From NCBI RefSeq assembly GCF_034190915.1, contig NW_026947485.1, positions 133,750,337 to 133,814,336 of the forward strand: DNA of 64,000 nucleotides, written 5' to 3'. Both the position numbers and the translations under genes were made by a program. The notes beneath the pieces were generated by a model that searched no databases, was not told where the DNA came from, and saw nothing but the letters and a program-made list of their open reading frames with translations. This document shows positions 12,315-25,046 of this stretch, piece after piece. The DNA is from Cavia porcellus (Eukaryota > Chordata > Mammalia > Rodentia > Caviidae). Each line of letters opens with the position of its first letter. Positions within the stretch are counted from its first letter, which is position 1.

Positions 12315-12522
12315 TGTACTCTTGTTCCTCTTGTTTTATTGGTGGTAGTGGAGTTGAATCCAGGGCCTTCATACTGAGGTAAATACCCCACCCTTTTTAT
12401 TTTTTATTTTCAGACAAAGTTTCACTAAGATGCTAAGTTGCCCAGTTGCCCAGGCTGCCCTTCTGAACATCTTGATTCAGTCTCCCAGAGTGCTGGGATG
12501 GCAGGCATGTGCTATCCAGCGT
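12315..12522 (-). mobile_element. B1-ID composite SINE, antisense
   Basis: An antisense ID-like part ('gagttgaatccagggccttc', about 12,350) is followed directly by an antisense B1-like part ('gttgcccagttgcccaggct', 'gtgctgggatggcaggcatg'). The fixed order of the two in one unit suggests a composite SINE rather than chance neighbours; a similar arrangement lies at 36,928-37,118. Confidence 0.65.
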
Positions 12523-13564
12523 GTTCCCTGCACACATTTTCCCCATTTTCTTCCTTCATTTGTAGTTTCCACCCCCAATGGATGCGTTTTCTACTGGTTC
12601 CAGTCTGGTTTATCTAGTGAGCCTCAGAATGTGCTTCTCTTGCCTATTTTGTAGTTGGCAGTTAACTGCACAAAATCATATTTTATATTTTAATTTCCTG
12701 AGTCAAGTTAAATCACTGTGAACACAGTGTTTGCTGTTTAAGAGACCTGGGCTCATTTCAATTTTGCTGTTTTTATGATGCATAACTCCAGAATAGGTGT
12801 TTATGTATTTTTCCCTTTAGTTTTTTTCATTTGCATAATGGGAAAAATAGTGCTAACATATTTGACTATTTTGAGGATCAACTTACATGCTATACAAAAG
12901 TAGTTTGAAAAGAATCTGGAGGATCTTACATCCTTAATAATTATACATGGAATGCACAATAAAAGTAATCTTTCAATTCCCATGCATAAGTGAATTTGAA
13001 TACTTGCTAAAGTCTAACTGTGTATTTATTTTGGACCACTTATCCCAAGACAAAATGTTAGTCAAGGAATGAGAAACAATTAAGGTCAATGAGGATTATC
13101 TGACAATTAGCTTTGGTTGCTACGCAATTTCAAACATTATCCTTTGAGCAAGTTACAATGTTGTTATAGAATATGCTTTTGAACTACTGAAATTAGAGAT
13201 AAGCCTACATCCTATAATATTCCAACAGTAATGAGTCTTCCAATACTAACAAGTGTGATTCCACGGCATTTTAGTGCCTGTAGCTATCTAGTATCCTTAG
13301 TTCCTTCATTTTTTTTTTTTTTGGTATTAAATTACATAGTCTTTGCTTTTAATGATTGCTTACTTGAATTTGAAAAGTAGAACAACAATTTTGTCTAAAT
13401 TCAACTCTCCTTCTATTCTATGCACATAACTGAAGAGAAAAACACAACATTATTCTATTTTATTATATGTTCGTGGTTTGACAAATTACTATTTTATTTT
13501 GATAATTGGTATAAATACAATATACCACCTCAATCCTTTTAAATGTGTAGTTCATTTGTACTAA
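12523..13564. other. Unassigned AT-rich sequence
   Basis: No gene or recognisable repeat beyond a T-run at about 13,310-13,322. Confidence 0.45.
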
Positions 13565-14917
13565 AAGTAATCAAATTGCCACTCAGCCATCACTACTGCT
13601 TTTCATCTTCCCAACATGAAACTTCACCCTCATTACCCCCTTTCTTTTCATCTCTGGTGACTGTTACTCTACCATCTCTGTGGATCTGACTGCTCCAGGG
13701 ATCTCTTCTCCAAGGAATACTGTTGCACTTGCCCTTTTGTGATTGGCTTATTTCACTTAGCATAGTGTCAGCAGAGTTCATTCATGCTGTGGCGTGTATT
13801 GATTTATATTCACAATTAAAGTTTTAAATTTGTGATCACTGAGTTCTACCAGAAGTTCATTGCTACCAGATTGTCCTCCCTTCCCAAGTCCACATTACTC
13901 TCTCTTTGGCATAGACTATGATTTCATACCTTATTCTATTTTCTTAAACCCACCAAGCTTCAGCCTCAGCTATTGATCATGAAGAATTACAGGCAAGAGA
14001 GTACTTCTAGAAGATTCTACTCAGTATCAGTTACCCATGAGTTTTAGCTGCAAAGTATACACACACTCCCCTGGCATTTCTCCTTATCTGCTTACCATCT
14101 CTCAACCTTTTCTTTTATTATTTAAGGTCATTGTTCTAACAAGTTTTCACTGTTTCTCCTACATAATCAGGTTTCTTCATTAATTAAATCTTTATTACCA
14201 GTACAAAAAATTTATCCTTGTGCTTCTCATATGGGGAAGCCAAATTATATGTAAGCATGTGTGTCTGATTTATATTTCATTTAACAATACATGGTACACT
14301 CATTTCCCTACAAATGGCTCAAATTTAACCTTCTTTATGGCATGATTTGTGTATAAATACAATTGGATATATTGTATATAAATATCATATTTTCTTTATC
14401 CATTCATCTGTTGATAGACATGTAGGCTACTTCCAAGGTTTAGCTATTTTGAGTTGTGATGTATAAACGTGGATATCTGTCTATCAATATTTATCTATGT
14501 ATCTATATCATTGTAGTATGATGTCTTTCTCTTTGGGAAGATACTTAGAAAGTGAATAGCTGAGTGTAATGTAGTTTATATTTTTGGTCTTTTGAAGAGT
14601 CTTCATATAAATTTCCATAGTGGTTGTACTGACTTAGATTCCCAGAAATAACATAGAAGAGTTTCTTTTACCTCACATCATCACTAGCATTTTTTATTAT
14701 TTGATTTCTTGATGACAGTTATTTTTTCTGGAGATGAAATCTCAATGCTGTTTTAATTTGTCTCTCTCTAATTGCCAGATGTTGAGAATTTTTCATGTAT
14801 TTATTGGCATTTGTATTTCTCTGAGAAGTGTTGCATTCACTTCAGTTGCTCAGTTTTTGAATTGACTTTATATGAGATTGTGTGGCTCGGACATACCACC
14901 TTTTTATCTTTTATTTT

Positions 14918-14997
14918 TTTGGTTCCAGGGATCAAACTCATGACCTTGTGCTTACTGGGCAGGCACTTACCATCACTGAGCTAAATCCCAGCCTATT
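14918..14997 (-). mobile_element. ID-type SINE, antisense, inside old L1
   Basis: 'tttttttggttccagggatc', 'aaactcatgaccttgtgc' and 'actgagctaaatcccagcc' are the reverse complement of an ID element. Its insertion splits the old antisense L1, so it is younger than that L1. Confidence 0.7.
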
Positions 14998-15286
14998 GAA
15001 TGGAATTTATATTTTTGGGGATCATGTTTTTTTAAAGTTCTTTGTATATTCTAGACATTATTCCTAATGTGAGGTGTAGCTGCTGATTTTTTCCAGTCTT
15101 CAGTTTATATTTTTACTCTTGATTATTTCCTTTCCTGTGCAGAAGCATTTTAATTTGATCTAAACCTATCTGTTAATTTTTTTCATTTATTGATTCTTGA
15201 TGTTATTTCTTATACATTTAGAGTTTTGTTGAGAAACTCCTTGCCTATGATTGTGACTTCCAGAATATTACCTATTTTATTCTCTT

Positions 15287-15302
15287 GAAAGTTAAGTGTT
15301 TC
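15287..15302. repeat. Left 16-bp TSD of full-length L1
   Basis: GAAAGTTAAGTGTTTC here is repeated exactly at 21,953-21,968, after the poly(A) tail. The junction CTCTT/GAAAG fits the loose TT/AAAA preference of the L1 endonuclease. Confidence 0.95.
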
Positions 15303-15999
15303 AAGAGGAGGAGCTGGGCGGATCCGGAGACCCTGCAGAAGCCCGTTCCTTTGTCTGAAGGACTGAATACTTCTGCAAGCAGAGAGGCATCGCAGCTTCC
15401 TGAGGCACCTCAGCCTGTGGTGAGTGCCCAGCACAGTCTGCCCAAATCTCAGACTGTTCCGGACCCCCCAGGCTTCTGGGTGCAGAGAAGTGGAACAGTG
15501 GGTTAGAGGCCACTACAGCTGCCCCCCCCCCCCCCCCCCGCTACACTTGGAAGTCTGCTGAGCTCCTGACGGGTGGGCGGGCCTACACTAACCCCCAAGC
15601 CCAGCCGCGCCTAGCCATCTGCCTGCAGAGGAGGAGCTGGGCGGATCTGGAGTGCCTGCAGAAGTCCCTTCCTTTGCCTAGAGGACTGTGGATATCTCTG
15701 CAAGCAGGGAGGGATCACAGGCTCCTGAGGCACTGTGGCCTGTGGAGAGCACCCTAACCCGGCTGCAATTGAAGAGCTGTGGATCTTCCAAGGGGCAGGT
15801 GGGCGCACAGTGTCCCTGAGGCCCAGCTTGTCTGGAACTGCGGAGTTCTGAGCAGGCAGAGGAGGGACACTGGTTCTGCAGGCCCAATGGCTTGGGGTAG
15901 TGCGGTGTCAGAGGCTCAGTAGCTCCAACCATAGAAGGGGATTTTCAACAGATCCTGAGGAAGCTTTCAAATAACACTTGAAACACAGAAATATACAAA
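15303..15999 (+). promoter_or_regulatory. L1 5' UTR with two tandem promoter-like units
   Basis: The string AGAGGAGGAGCTGGGCGGAT at 15,304 recurs at 15,627, a 323-bp period. The next roughly 130 bp align ('ctgcagaagcccgttccttt' versus 'ctgcagaagtcccttccttt', then 'tctgcaagcag'). This resembles the monomer arrays that drive rodent L1 transcription. The first unit contains an 18-C homopolymer (15,522-15,539). No TATA box is obvious, as expected for an internal L1 promoter. Confidence 0.8.
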
Positions 16000-17052
16000 A
16001 TGACAAAACGAAAGACCAAATTACAACCTCAAACCTCCAGCCCATCTCAGGAAACCCTAGGAGCAATGTATATAGAAGAAAATATATCCCATCCACCTCA
16101 TATATCGGACATAATAGCTACTGAAGTTGACAAACAACTCCAGGAAGCTTTAAAGAAATTCAAACTCGAAATAATCTCCCAGATAAAAGAAGAAATGATA
16201 AAAGAAATGAAAGAGATTCTAAATATATCTAAAGAAAACACAGATAAAAAATTGGAGGAACTAAACAAAAAGATAGAATCCCTAGACGAGCAATATAAGA
16301 AACAAACAGAATACATAATGCAGATGCACAGAGATATACAGGAAATAAAAAACTCCACTGAAAGTTGTAAAAACCGCCTTAATGAAAGTGAAGATAGAAT
16401 TTCAGACCTTGAAGACATGATTGCAGCTAGTGAACAGGAAAGGAAAGATCTTTTGAAAATAACAAGGAATCAGGAAACAACAATTCAACAACTGCAAGAC
16501 GATGCAAAGAAGAATAACATAAGAATGATAGGGATTAATGAAAGAGAGGGAGACAACATAAAGGATGTCAAGCGGATATTTAGAGAAGTAATAGCTGAAA
16601 ATTTCCCAAGCATGAGATCAGAAACTGACATCAGGATCAGTGAAGCATATAGAACTCCAAGCACTCATAACCAAAATAAAACTACACCCAGACATATAAT
16701 AATCACCATCCCAGAAATCCAACACAAGAATAGATTACTAAAAGCTGTCAGAGAGAAAAGACAGATCACTTATAAAGGAAAACCTATCAGAATCACAGCA
16801 GACTTCTCAGCACAAACGATAAAGTCAAGAAGAGCATGGAGTGAAATATTCCAGATCCTAAAGCAAAATGATTTCCAACCAAGACTGATATATCCTGCAA
16901 AACTATCATTCAAAATAGATGGTGCAATGCGATACTTCCATGACAAAGAACAGCTGAAGAACTTCATGAACACCAAACCGACCCTGCAAAAAATATTGAA
17001 AGACAGTTTAGATACACAAAGGAAAAAACCACTAAGCAAAGCAAATAATTAA
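16000..17052 (+). CDS. L1 ORF1 protein (RNA-binding chaperone), intact
   Basis: This 350-codon open frame encodes the L1 ORF1 protein, which trimerises through a coiled coil and binds L1 RNA in cytoplasmic ribonucleoprotein particles. An N-terminal basic stretch ([11 protein letters not shown]) is followed by a heptad-rich helix (about residues 40-155, with [15 protein letters not shown] and [12 protein letters not shown]). Next comes an RRM-like core (about 160-255, [13 protein letters not shown]), then the C-terminal domain (about 255-340) with [27 protein letters not shown] and [10 protein letters not shown]. Length is near the 340-370 residues usual for mammalian ORF1p, and the frame is unbroken. 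The ATG at 16,000 follows the 5' UTR directly and gives a normal N terminus. ORF2 starts 19 bp after the stop. Confidence 0.95.
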   Translation: MTKRKTKLQPQTSSPSQETLGAMYIEENISHPPHISDIIATEVDKQLQEALKKFKLEIISQIKEEMIKEMKEILNISKENTDKKLEELNKKIESLDEQYKKQTEYIMQMHRDIQEIKNSTESCKNRLNESEDRISDLEDMIAASEQERKDLLKITRNQETTIQQLQDDAKKNNIRMIGINEREGDNIKDVKRIFREVIAENFPSMRSETDIRISEAYRTPSTHNQNKTTPRHIIITIPEIQHKNRLLKAVREKRQITYKGKPIRITADFSAQTIKSRRAWSEIFQILKQNDFQPRLIYPAKLSFKIDGAMRYFHDKEQLKNFMNTKPTLQKILKDSLDTQRKKPLSKANN

Positions 17053-17071
17053 ACAGAACAGAAAGATAAAG

Positions 17072-20000
17072 ATGCAACAGCAGAGAGATAACATTCCTAC
17101 AATTAACCAGCATTTAACAGTAATAACCATTAATGTAAATGGTCTCAATGCACCAATCAAAAGAAACAGACTAGCAGAATGGATCAAGAAACAAAATCCA
17201 ACCATATGCTGTTTACAGGAAACCCATCTAACCCAGAAGGATACTCACAGACTGAAAGTCAAAGGATGGAAAACAATTCTTCATGCAGCAGGAATCCAGA
17301 AAAAGGCAGGAGTAGCCATTCTGTTTGCAGACAACGTGAACTTTAAACCAACAATGACCATAAAGGACAAAGAAGGTCACTATATACTTGTAAGGGGAAA
17401 ACTCCAAGAGGAAGAGATAACTATCTTAAATATATACGCACCAAACTCCAGAGCACCAAGTTATATAAAACAATTATTAACAGAAATGAAAACTCAAATT
17501 ATCAGTAACACAATTGTAACAGGAGACCTTAATACGCCATTGACACCAAGGGACAGATCAACCAGACAGAAAATGAGCAAAGAAATAACAGAACTGAATC
17601 ATACCTGTGAACAAATGGGTTTGATAGACATATACAGGATGTTCCACCCAACAACATCAGAATACACATTCTTCTCAGCAGTACATGGATCATTTTCTAA
17701 AATAGACCATATATTAGCTCACAGAACATATTTAAACAAGTGCAAAAGAGCTGAAATCATCCCTTGCATGTTATCGGATCATAGCGCTCTGAAATTAGAA
17801 ATTAATGATAAAAGATACTGCAAAAATCCCACAAACACATGGAAACTGAATAACACACTCTTGAGTAATCAGTGGGTCACAGAGGAAATTAAAGAAGAAA
17901 TCAAACAATACCTAAAAGAAAATGAAAATACAGATACAACTTACCGGAACCTGTGGGATGCAATGAAAGCCGTCCTGAGAGGAAAATTTATTGCACTGAG
18001 TTCCCACATCAGGAAAACAGAACGAATACAAATAAATAACTTGATGCTACACCTCAAACAGCTAGAAAAAGAAGAGCAAGTCAAGCCCAAAGCCAAAAGA
18101 AGAGAGGAAATTATAAAAATCAGAGCAGAAATCAATGCAATAGAGACTAAGAAAACAATCCAAAGAATCAACAAATCAAAGAGTTGGTTCTTTGAAAGAA
18201 TAAATAAAATCGATAAGCCCCTAGCCAACCTTATTAAAAAAGGGAAGAAAAAGCTCAAATTCATGCAATAAGAAATGAAAAAGGAGAAATCACTACAGAC
18301 CCAATAGAAATACAGAAGATCATCAACACCTACTTCGAAAACCTCTACTCTCAAAAGTTTGATAACACAGAAGAAATAGACAGATTCTTAGAAGCATATG
18401 AAGTGCCAAAGCTAGATCAAGAGGATGTAAAACTGTTGAATAACCCAATCTCTGTTACTGAAATTGAAAATGTAATTAAGTCCTTACCCACCAAGAAGAG
18501 CCCAGGCCCAGATGGATTCACTGCAGAATTCTACAAGAAATACAAAGAAGACCTAATGCCGACACTCCTCAAACTGTTCAATGAAATTGAAAGGGAAGCA
18601 ATCCTTCCTAAGTCGTTCCTGGAAGCAAATATTACTCTAGTACCAAAACCTGAGAAAGACCCAACTATAAAAGAGAACTATAGACCGATCTCCCTAATGA
18701 ACACAGATGCAAAAATGCTCAATAAAATATTGGCAAATAGGATCCAGCAAATCATCAAGAAGATTATACACCATGACCAAGTGGGATTCATCCCAGGAAT
18801 GCAAGGATGGTTCAACATACGCAAATCAATAAATGTAATCCACCATATCAATAAAGCCAAAAATAAGAATCACATGATCATTTCTGTAGATGCAGAAAAA
18901 GCCTTCGATAAGGTCCAACATTTATTCATGATAAAAACTCTACAGAAAATTGGAATAGATCGTCTTTACCTCAATATAATAAAGGCCATTTATGACAAAC
19001 CAACAGCCAGCATCATTCTAAATGGCCAAAAATTGAAAGCCTTTAGTTTAAAATCAGGCACAAGACAAGGATGTCCTTTATCACCACTCCTATTTAATAT
19101 AGTACTGGAAGTACTAGCCAGAGCAATTAGGCAAGAAAGAGAAATAAAAGGGGTAAAGATAGGAAAAGAAGAAGTTAAGTTATCATTGTTTGCAGATGAC
19201 ATGATACTCTACATAGAAGACCCCCTAAACTCCATTGAAATACTCTTAGGTACAATAAATAAATTCAGTAATGTGGCTGGATACAAAATCAATACTCAGA
19301 AATCAATAGCATTCCTATACACGAACAACAAAATTACAGAGAGGGAAATAAGAGAAACTGGACTATTCACATTAGTAAGCAAAAAAATGAAATATTTAGG
19401 AATTACTCTTACGAAAGAAGTGAAAGACTTATACAGTGAAAATTATAATACACTGAAAAAAGAAATTGAAGATGATCTCAGAAAATGGAAAGACATCCCT
19501 TGCTCATGGATAGGAAGAACAAACATTGTGAAAATGGCCATTCTCCCAAAACTGTTATACAGATTCAATGCAATCCCAATAAAAATACCATCAACATACC
19601 TTATAGATCTAGAGAAATCACTCCTAAATTTCATCTGGAACCAGAAGAGACCTAGAATAGCAAAAGCAATTCTAAGCAGCAAAGACAAAGCAGGAGGCAT
19701 CACAATCCCTGACTTGAAGTTATACTACAAAGCAACAGTAGTAAAATCAACATGGTATTGGAATCAAAACGGAGCCGAAGATCAATGGAATAGATTAGAA
19801 GATACAACCACAACTACAAACACACTCACCCATCTTATCTTTGATAAAGGAGCCAAGCAGGTTCACTGGAAGAACGACAGTCTCTTTAATAAATGGTGCT
19901 GGAAAAACTGGCTCTCCATTTGCCGAACTAAAGCTAGACCCATGTCTATCACCATGTACTAAATTAAAATCTAAATGGGTCAAAGATCTGAATATTAAAA

Positions 20001-20909
20001 GAGAAACACTAAATCTATTGGAAGGCAAATTGGGTAGAAACCTTGAAGACATAGGAGCAAGTAGAGAATTCATGAACAGGACTCAAACCACATGGGGAAA
20101 TACTTCCCAGAATCAATAACTGGGACCACATCTTATTAAAAAGTTTCTGCATGTCAAAAGAAATCTCCAGCATAGTGAAAAGAAAACCCACAAACTGGGA
20201 AAAGATTTTAGTGAACTCTCTCTCAGACAAGGGACTCTTGTCTAAAACATATAAAGAATTAAAAAAACTCAGACCTCCAAAATTCAAAGATCCAATCCAA
20301 AAATGGGCATCTGAGATGAATACGCAATTCTCAGATGAAGAAATGCAAATGGCAAATAAATATATGAAAACATGCTCATCATCATTGGTCATCAGAGAAA
20401 TGCAAATTAAAACCACACTGAGATTCCATCTCACTCCTGAAAGAATGGCCAGGATCAAGAAAACCAACAACAACAAATGCTGGAGAGGATGTGGGGAAAA
20501 AGGAACTCTCCTGCACTGTTGGTGGGAGTGTAGACTGGTACAGCCTTTGTGGAGGTCTATCTGGAGGTTTCTCAAAAAGTTGGGATTGGAAATCCCATTT
20601 ATTCCAGCTATTCCACTTCTAGGCATATTCCCAGAAGAACTGAAAGCATCATACCACAGTGATTTATGTGCACCTATGTTTATAGCAGCACAATTTGTAA
20701 TCGCCAGATCTTGGAAACAACCCAAGTGTCCATCAACTGAGGAATGGATAAAAAAGTTGTGGTATTTCTATACAATGGAATATTATTCAGCTATAAAGAA
20801 GGATCACATTGAGATATTTATCAATAAATGGGCGCAGCTTGAGACCATACTCATAAGTGAAATAAATCAATCTCGCATGTATGAATACCGAATAGTTTCC
20901 CTAATGTAA
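17072..20909 (+). pseudogene. L1 ORF2 (endonuclease-reverse transcriptase), three frameshifts
   Basis: ORF2p nicks target DNA and copies L1 RNA by target-primed reverse transcription. Segment 1 (17,072-18,271) holds the AP-like endonuclease: [32 protein letters not shown] and SDHSALKL. Segment 2 (18,403-19,962, coding from about 18,244 in this frame) holds the [32 protein letters not shown], and FADD at 19,189-19,200. Segment 3 is a short stretch (about 19,965-20,105). Segment 4 (to 20,909) carries the C-terminal cysteine motif CWRGCGEKGTLLHCWWEC. The frame is lost in an A-rich run at about 18,231-18,244, near 19,955-19,965, and near 20,090-20,110. The key catalytic motifs look intact, so damage is by indels only. 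A full ORF2p is not expected. Confidence 0.93.
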
Positions 20910-21915
20910 GTAATGATTCAAATATATGAAAATATGTGGCAATCATGATTCCCCATTATGTGGCCTTGAAGCCTTATAAAATTTTCACTTATTAATTAGA
21001 AAGGCTTTATTCCGGGCTTCTTGATATGGAAATATTTGAAGCTATAGTATATGAAGGTTTATCCAAATATCTCAAGGAAAAAGACAGACACTATGGTAAC
21101 TATTATTCTTTAAAAAAATTATTTAGTTATTTCTTATGTTTATTTTAATTAAGGGAAAAATTTAAAAAATTAGGATATATAATAGTAACTCTTTTCGATT
21201 TCCTATTAACTTGTTTTGAAGTCCTGTAATGCTCCCACGATCTTGTTTTGACTGATTAGACTCTGTTCCATTCTGTGGGATAGTATCAGGTCCGAGGGTA
21301 TAGGCAACTACTTTGAAGGCAGTAAGATTCACTAAGATGCCCATTCTGGTTTGACTATTGTCTCCTTTGGAAGTCCTGTAATGTTTACAATGTCTAAGTT
21401 TTATTGGTCTTGTTCTCTACTGTTTTGTCCAACTTTATAATATCTAATGAGATAGACAAATCTTTTTAAGGAAACAAGAGACAACGTTGATAACTATTGT
21501 TAATAACCGTATACTCTGTTCTACATCATGTGCTAAGTCTATCCTTGGTTTTCACTTACAGCTTTGTTCTGCCATATTTGACTTTATTCTCCCCCCCCAA
21601 AAAGTAATAAGAACTAAGGAGTAATAAAATCTAAAATGTGTAAATTTTGTTGTAAAAAGAGAGGAAGGGGAAAAAAGAGCTCTAACGGATATAACAGCAA
21701 GTGTGTATAGGGATGTTGAATAGCTGACTATATTAATGTTTTTGGATCATTGAACACAGCTGTTTGTAGTCTCTCTGTTTGAATGTCTACTTTGTATTCT
21801 TTGATACTGTGATTTGAGCAACTATTTCCAAGATGATAATATGTAATCTATTAACAGGTGATTTCTTACTGTTATGCTTTTTTTTGTAGTTCTGTATTAT
21901 ATGTAACCTTACACT

Positions 21916-21917
<2 letters not shown>
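20910..21917 (+). other. L1 3' UTR
   Basis: This is noncoding sequence between the ORF2 stop and the poly(A) tail. It contains a short C-run (about 21,592-21,598) and a purine-rich GAGAGGAAGGGGAAAAAAGAG tract (about 21,658), as often seen in mammalian L1 3' UTRs. Confidence 0.8.
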
Positions 21918-21954
<37 letters not shown>

Positions 21955-21968
21955 AAGTTAAGTGTTTC
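21918..21968 (+). repeat. L1 poly(A) tail and right TSD
   Basis: An uninterrupted run of 35 A (21,918-21,952) is followed by the second TSD copy GAAAGTTAAGTGTTTC (21,953-21,968). The tail has no internal substitutions, a sign of recent insertion. Confidence 0.95.
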
Positions 21969-22005
21969 GGTTTTAATATTTAAATATATGCATTTTTGTG
22001 TTTCC
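21969..22005 (-). mobile_element. Old antisense L1 relic, right stub
   Basis: The sequence resumes the antisense L1 reading interrupted at 15,302 ('ggttttaatatttaaatat'). The stub is short and its right edge is uncertain. Confidence 0.45.
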
Positions 22006-22251
22006 TGGGTGTGAGTTCCACGCAGTCTGAGGGCTCGACATCTACTGATCTGACCAGGGATCAGCCAAAGGAGAATGTGACCATGTGCCATCACTTGTAG
22101 TGGAAGGGAGAAAGGAAGCAATAGGGGTGACAGAGTTTGTACTGAGGCACCCAAGAGGGAAGCCCTCAGGACTTGGGCTCGGTGACGGAATGGGGATGTC
22201 TCTGGGCCCTGGGCCGTGACTCCTGGTGGCAGGAATAGATTTCCCACTTAA

Positions 22252-23010
<759 letters not shown>

Positions 23011-23039
23011 GTGATCTTCTGGTCTTATCCTTTCAAGGA

Positions 23040-24960
23040 ACTGCGATGAGAGGCATGTGTCACAATGCTCAGCTGAAACAAGTTTAATGTTACAACAGAA
23101 ATAAACACACTTTCAACCAAAATACCAAATTTAGATATTTGATCCATTTTGATTTGTATTAAGCACACGGTGAGAGACATAGTGCTAGTTTCAGTCTTTG
23201 CATGTGGAGTGTTTTCCCAGCACCACTTGCTGAAGAGACTATTTTCCTTCAGTATGGTTTTGGCCCTTTCATCAAAGATCATCTAGTAGAATGTGTCTGA
23301 GGTGGTTTCTGCATCCTCAGATCTGTTCCATTGATTCATATATCTGTGTTTATGCCAGTATCATGCTATCCTTATCACTGTAGCTTTATAACATAATTTG
23401 AAATTTGGGATTGTGATGCCTCCTGCTTTATTCTAGTTACCCAGGATTAATTTTTCCATCCTGGGTGTCTTCTGGTTCCATACGAATTAGGATAGTTTTC
23501 TCCAGTTCTTTGAGGAATGCTGTTGGTATTTTGATTGGAATTGCATTAAATCTACATACCAGTTTTGGGACCAGATCCACTTTGAGACTGTTGACTCTGC
23601 CTATTCAGAGCTGGGGATATCTTAGATATTCTCTTAGATTTCCTTTCTTAGCATACTGAAGTTTTTGTTGCTGGGGTCTTTCACTTCCTTGGTGAGGTGG
23701 ATTCCGAAGTATTTAATTTTTGTTGATGCTATTGTTGATGGTATTGTTTGCCTTATTTCATTCTCAGTGTGTTCATTATTGGGGTACAAGAATGCTACCG
23801 ACTTTTAGGTGTTGATTTTGTATCTGCTACAATGCTTAATTTTGGTAATCTGCGAGTATTAATTTTGGTATTTCTGCGAGTCTTTGATGGGATTTTTTTG
23901 GTTTCTTGTGTAAAAGTTTATGTCATCTGCAAGTAATGATAATTTGACTTATTTTTCCTTATGTATTTTTGTTCATTCTTTTGCCTGATTGCTTAATATT
24001 CTAGCATTATATTGAACAGGACTGGTGATAGTGAAATCTTTGTCTTATTTCTAATTTTAGAAGGAAAGCTTTTAGCTTTTGCCCATTTAATAAGATATTG
24101 GTGACAGGTATAAGGTCCTTCCATATCTGTTTTCTTCAGAGATTTTATAATTATTTATTTTTGTTTTGGAGAGCATATTTGAGACAGGGTCTCACTGTTT
24201 GGTTCAGGCTGGCCTCACTGTGTAACCCAGGCTGGCTTTGAACTCACTGTGTAGCTAAGGCTGACCTTGAATTTGCAGCGATCCTATTGCCTCAGCCTCC
24301 TGAATGCGGGGATTATAGATGTGTACCACCATACCCAACTTTAGAGATTTTTAAAAATTCATGAATATATATTGAATTTTTTCAAAAACTTTCTCTACAT
24401 CTATTGATATGATTAGTTAGAAGACTATTTGTCCCACGTTTCTATCTTTGCTTTGGTTTACATTCACTGTATATTTCGAAGCATCTTGCATTTCTAGGAT
24501 GAAATCTACTTGGTCATGATATATAATTTTTTTTGTAATTTTTTGCAAGCATCTTGTTGAAGATTTTTGTATCTATGTTCATTTAAAACCTTGGCTTGTG
24601 GTTTTCTTTTTTAGTGGGGTCCTTGTCTGGTTTTGGAATCAGCTTTCAGGAATGAGTTTGGAAGTACCCCTTTTCTTTCAATGTCATTAACGAGTTTGAG
24701 GAATACTGGCATTATATACTCTCTGAAGTTCATGCAGAATTTAGTGGTGAACCCACTGAATCTACCAGGCCCTGGGATTTTCTTAATTGGTAGTTTTTTT
24801 TTAAAAAAAATTCCTGCCTTTATTTTACCTCTTTTTAATTTCTATACAGAATAAACTGCTCGTGAGTCTTAAGGATCTTAGTAAGTTTTATGAGTATACG
24901 TTGGTGATAGTTCTAGGATGGCCTTTTCCCAGGGTTTCAGATTTATGTATATAGTTGGAT
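23040..24960 (-). mobile_element. Antisense L1 ORF2 relic
   Basis: The minus strand at 23,025-23,282 encodes MIFDERAKTILKENSLFSKWCWEN, matching the intact L1's [23 protein letters not shown]. Further right, the complement reads through the RT domain to a PGP-GFT-type motif at about 24,740-24,790. It is full of stops, and a B1 SINE inserted at 24,165-24,343. Both ends are missing. Confidence 0.8.
24165..24343 (-). mobile_element. B1-like SINE, antisense, inside L1 relic
   Basis: 'tttgagacagggtctcactg', 'ggctggctttgaactcactg', 'cctcagcctcctgaatgcgg' and 'ggattatagatgtgtaccac' are a well-preserved antisense B1/Alu-like SINE. It has a partly duplicated middle ('tcaggctggcctcactgtgt' then 'caggctggctttgaactcac'). 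Confidence 0.85.
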
Positions 24961-24965
24961 ACTTG

Positions 24966-25046
24966 AGGGGCGGGGGATTTAGCTCTGTGACATAAGTGCC
25001 TGCCTTCTAAGTGCATGGTTGTGAGTTCAATCCCAGGTACCAATTA
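24966..25046 (+). mobile_element. ID-type SINE, sense
   Basis: 'ggggcgggggatttagctct' with 'gtgagttcaatcccaggtac' at 25,021 is an ID element with recognisable A and B box regions. Confidence 0.75.

Larger units (their letters stand above)
13565..15302 (-). mobile_element. Old antisense L1 relic, left part
   Basis: The plus strand reads as the complement of an L1 3' half. It includes 'tggcttatttcacttagcat' (13,744), 'atccattcatctgttgatag' (14,398) and 'tgtgcagaagcattttaatt' (15,137), typical antisense L1 ORF2/3' strings. It continues after the young L1 at 21,969-22,005. It is heavily mutated, with no open frame, and carries an antisense ID SINE. Confidence 0.7.
15303..21952 (+). mobile_element. 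Young full-length L1 retrotransposon (6.65 kb)
   Basis: Order: 5' UTR with two tandem promoter units (15,303-about 15,999), ORF1 (16,000-17,052), a 19-bp spacer, ORF2 in four frame segments (17,072-20,909), 3' UTR (20,910-21,917) and an uninterrupted 35-base poly(A) tail (21,918-21,952). A perfect 16-bp TSD flanks it. The insertion split an older antisense L1. Full length, perfect TSD and pure tail say young; three frameshifts in ORF2 say that it cannot now make a complete ORF2 protein, unless they are assembly errors. Confidence 0.95.

Noticed and set aside
20015..20725. 236-codon minus-strand frame
   Set aside because: Antisense shadow of L1 ORF2; the plus strand carries the conserved cysteine motif.
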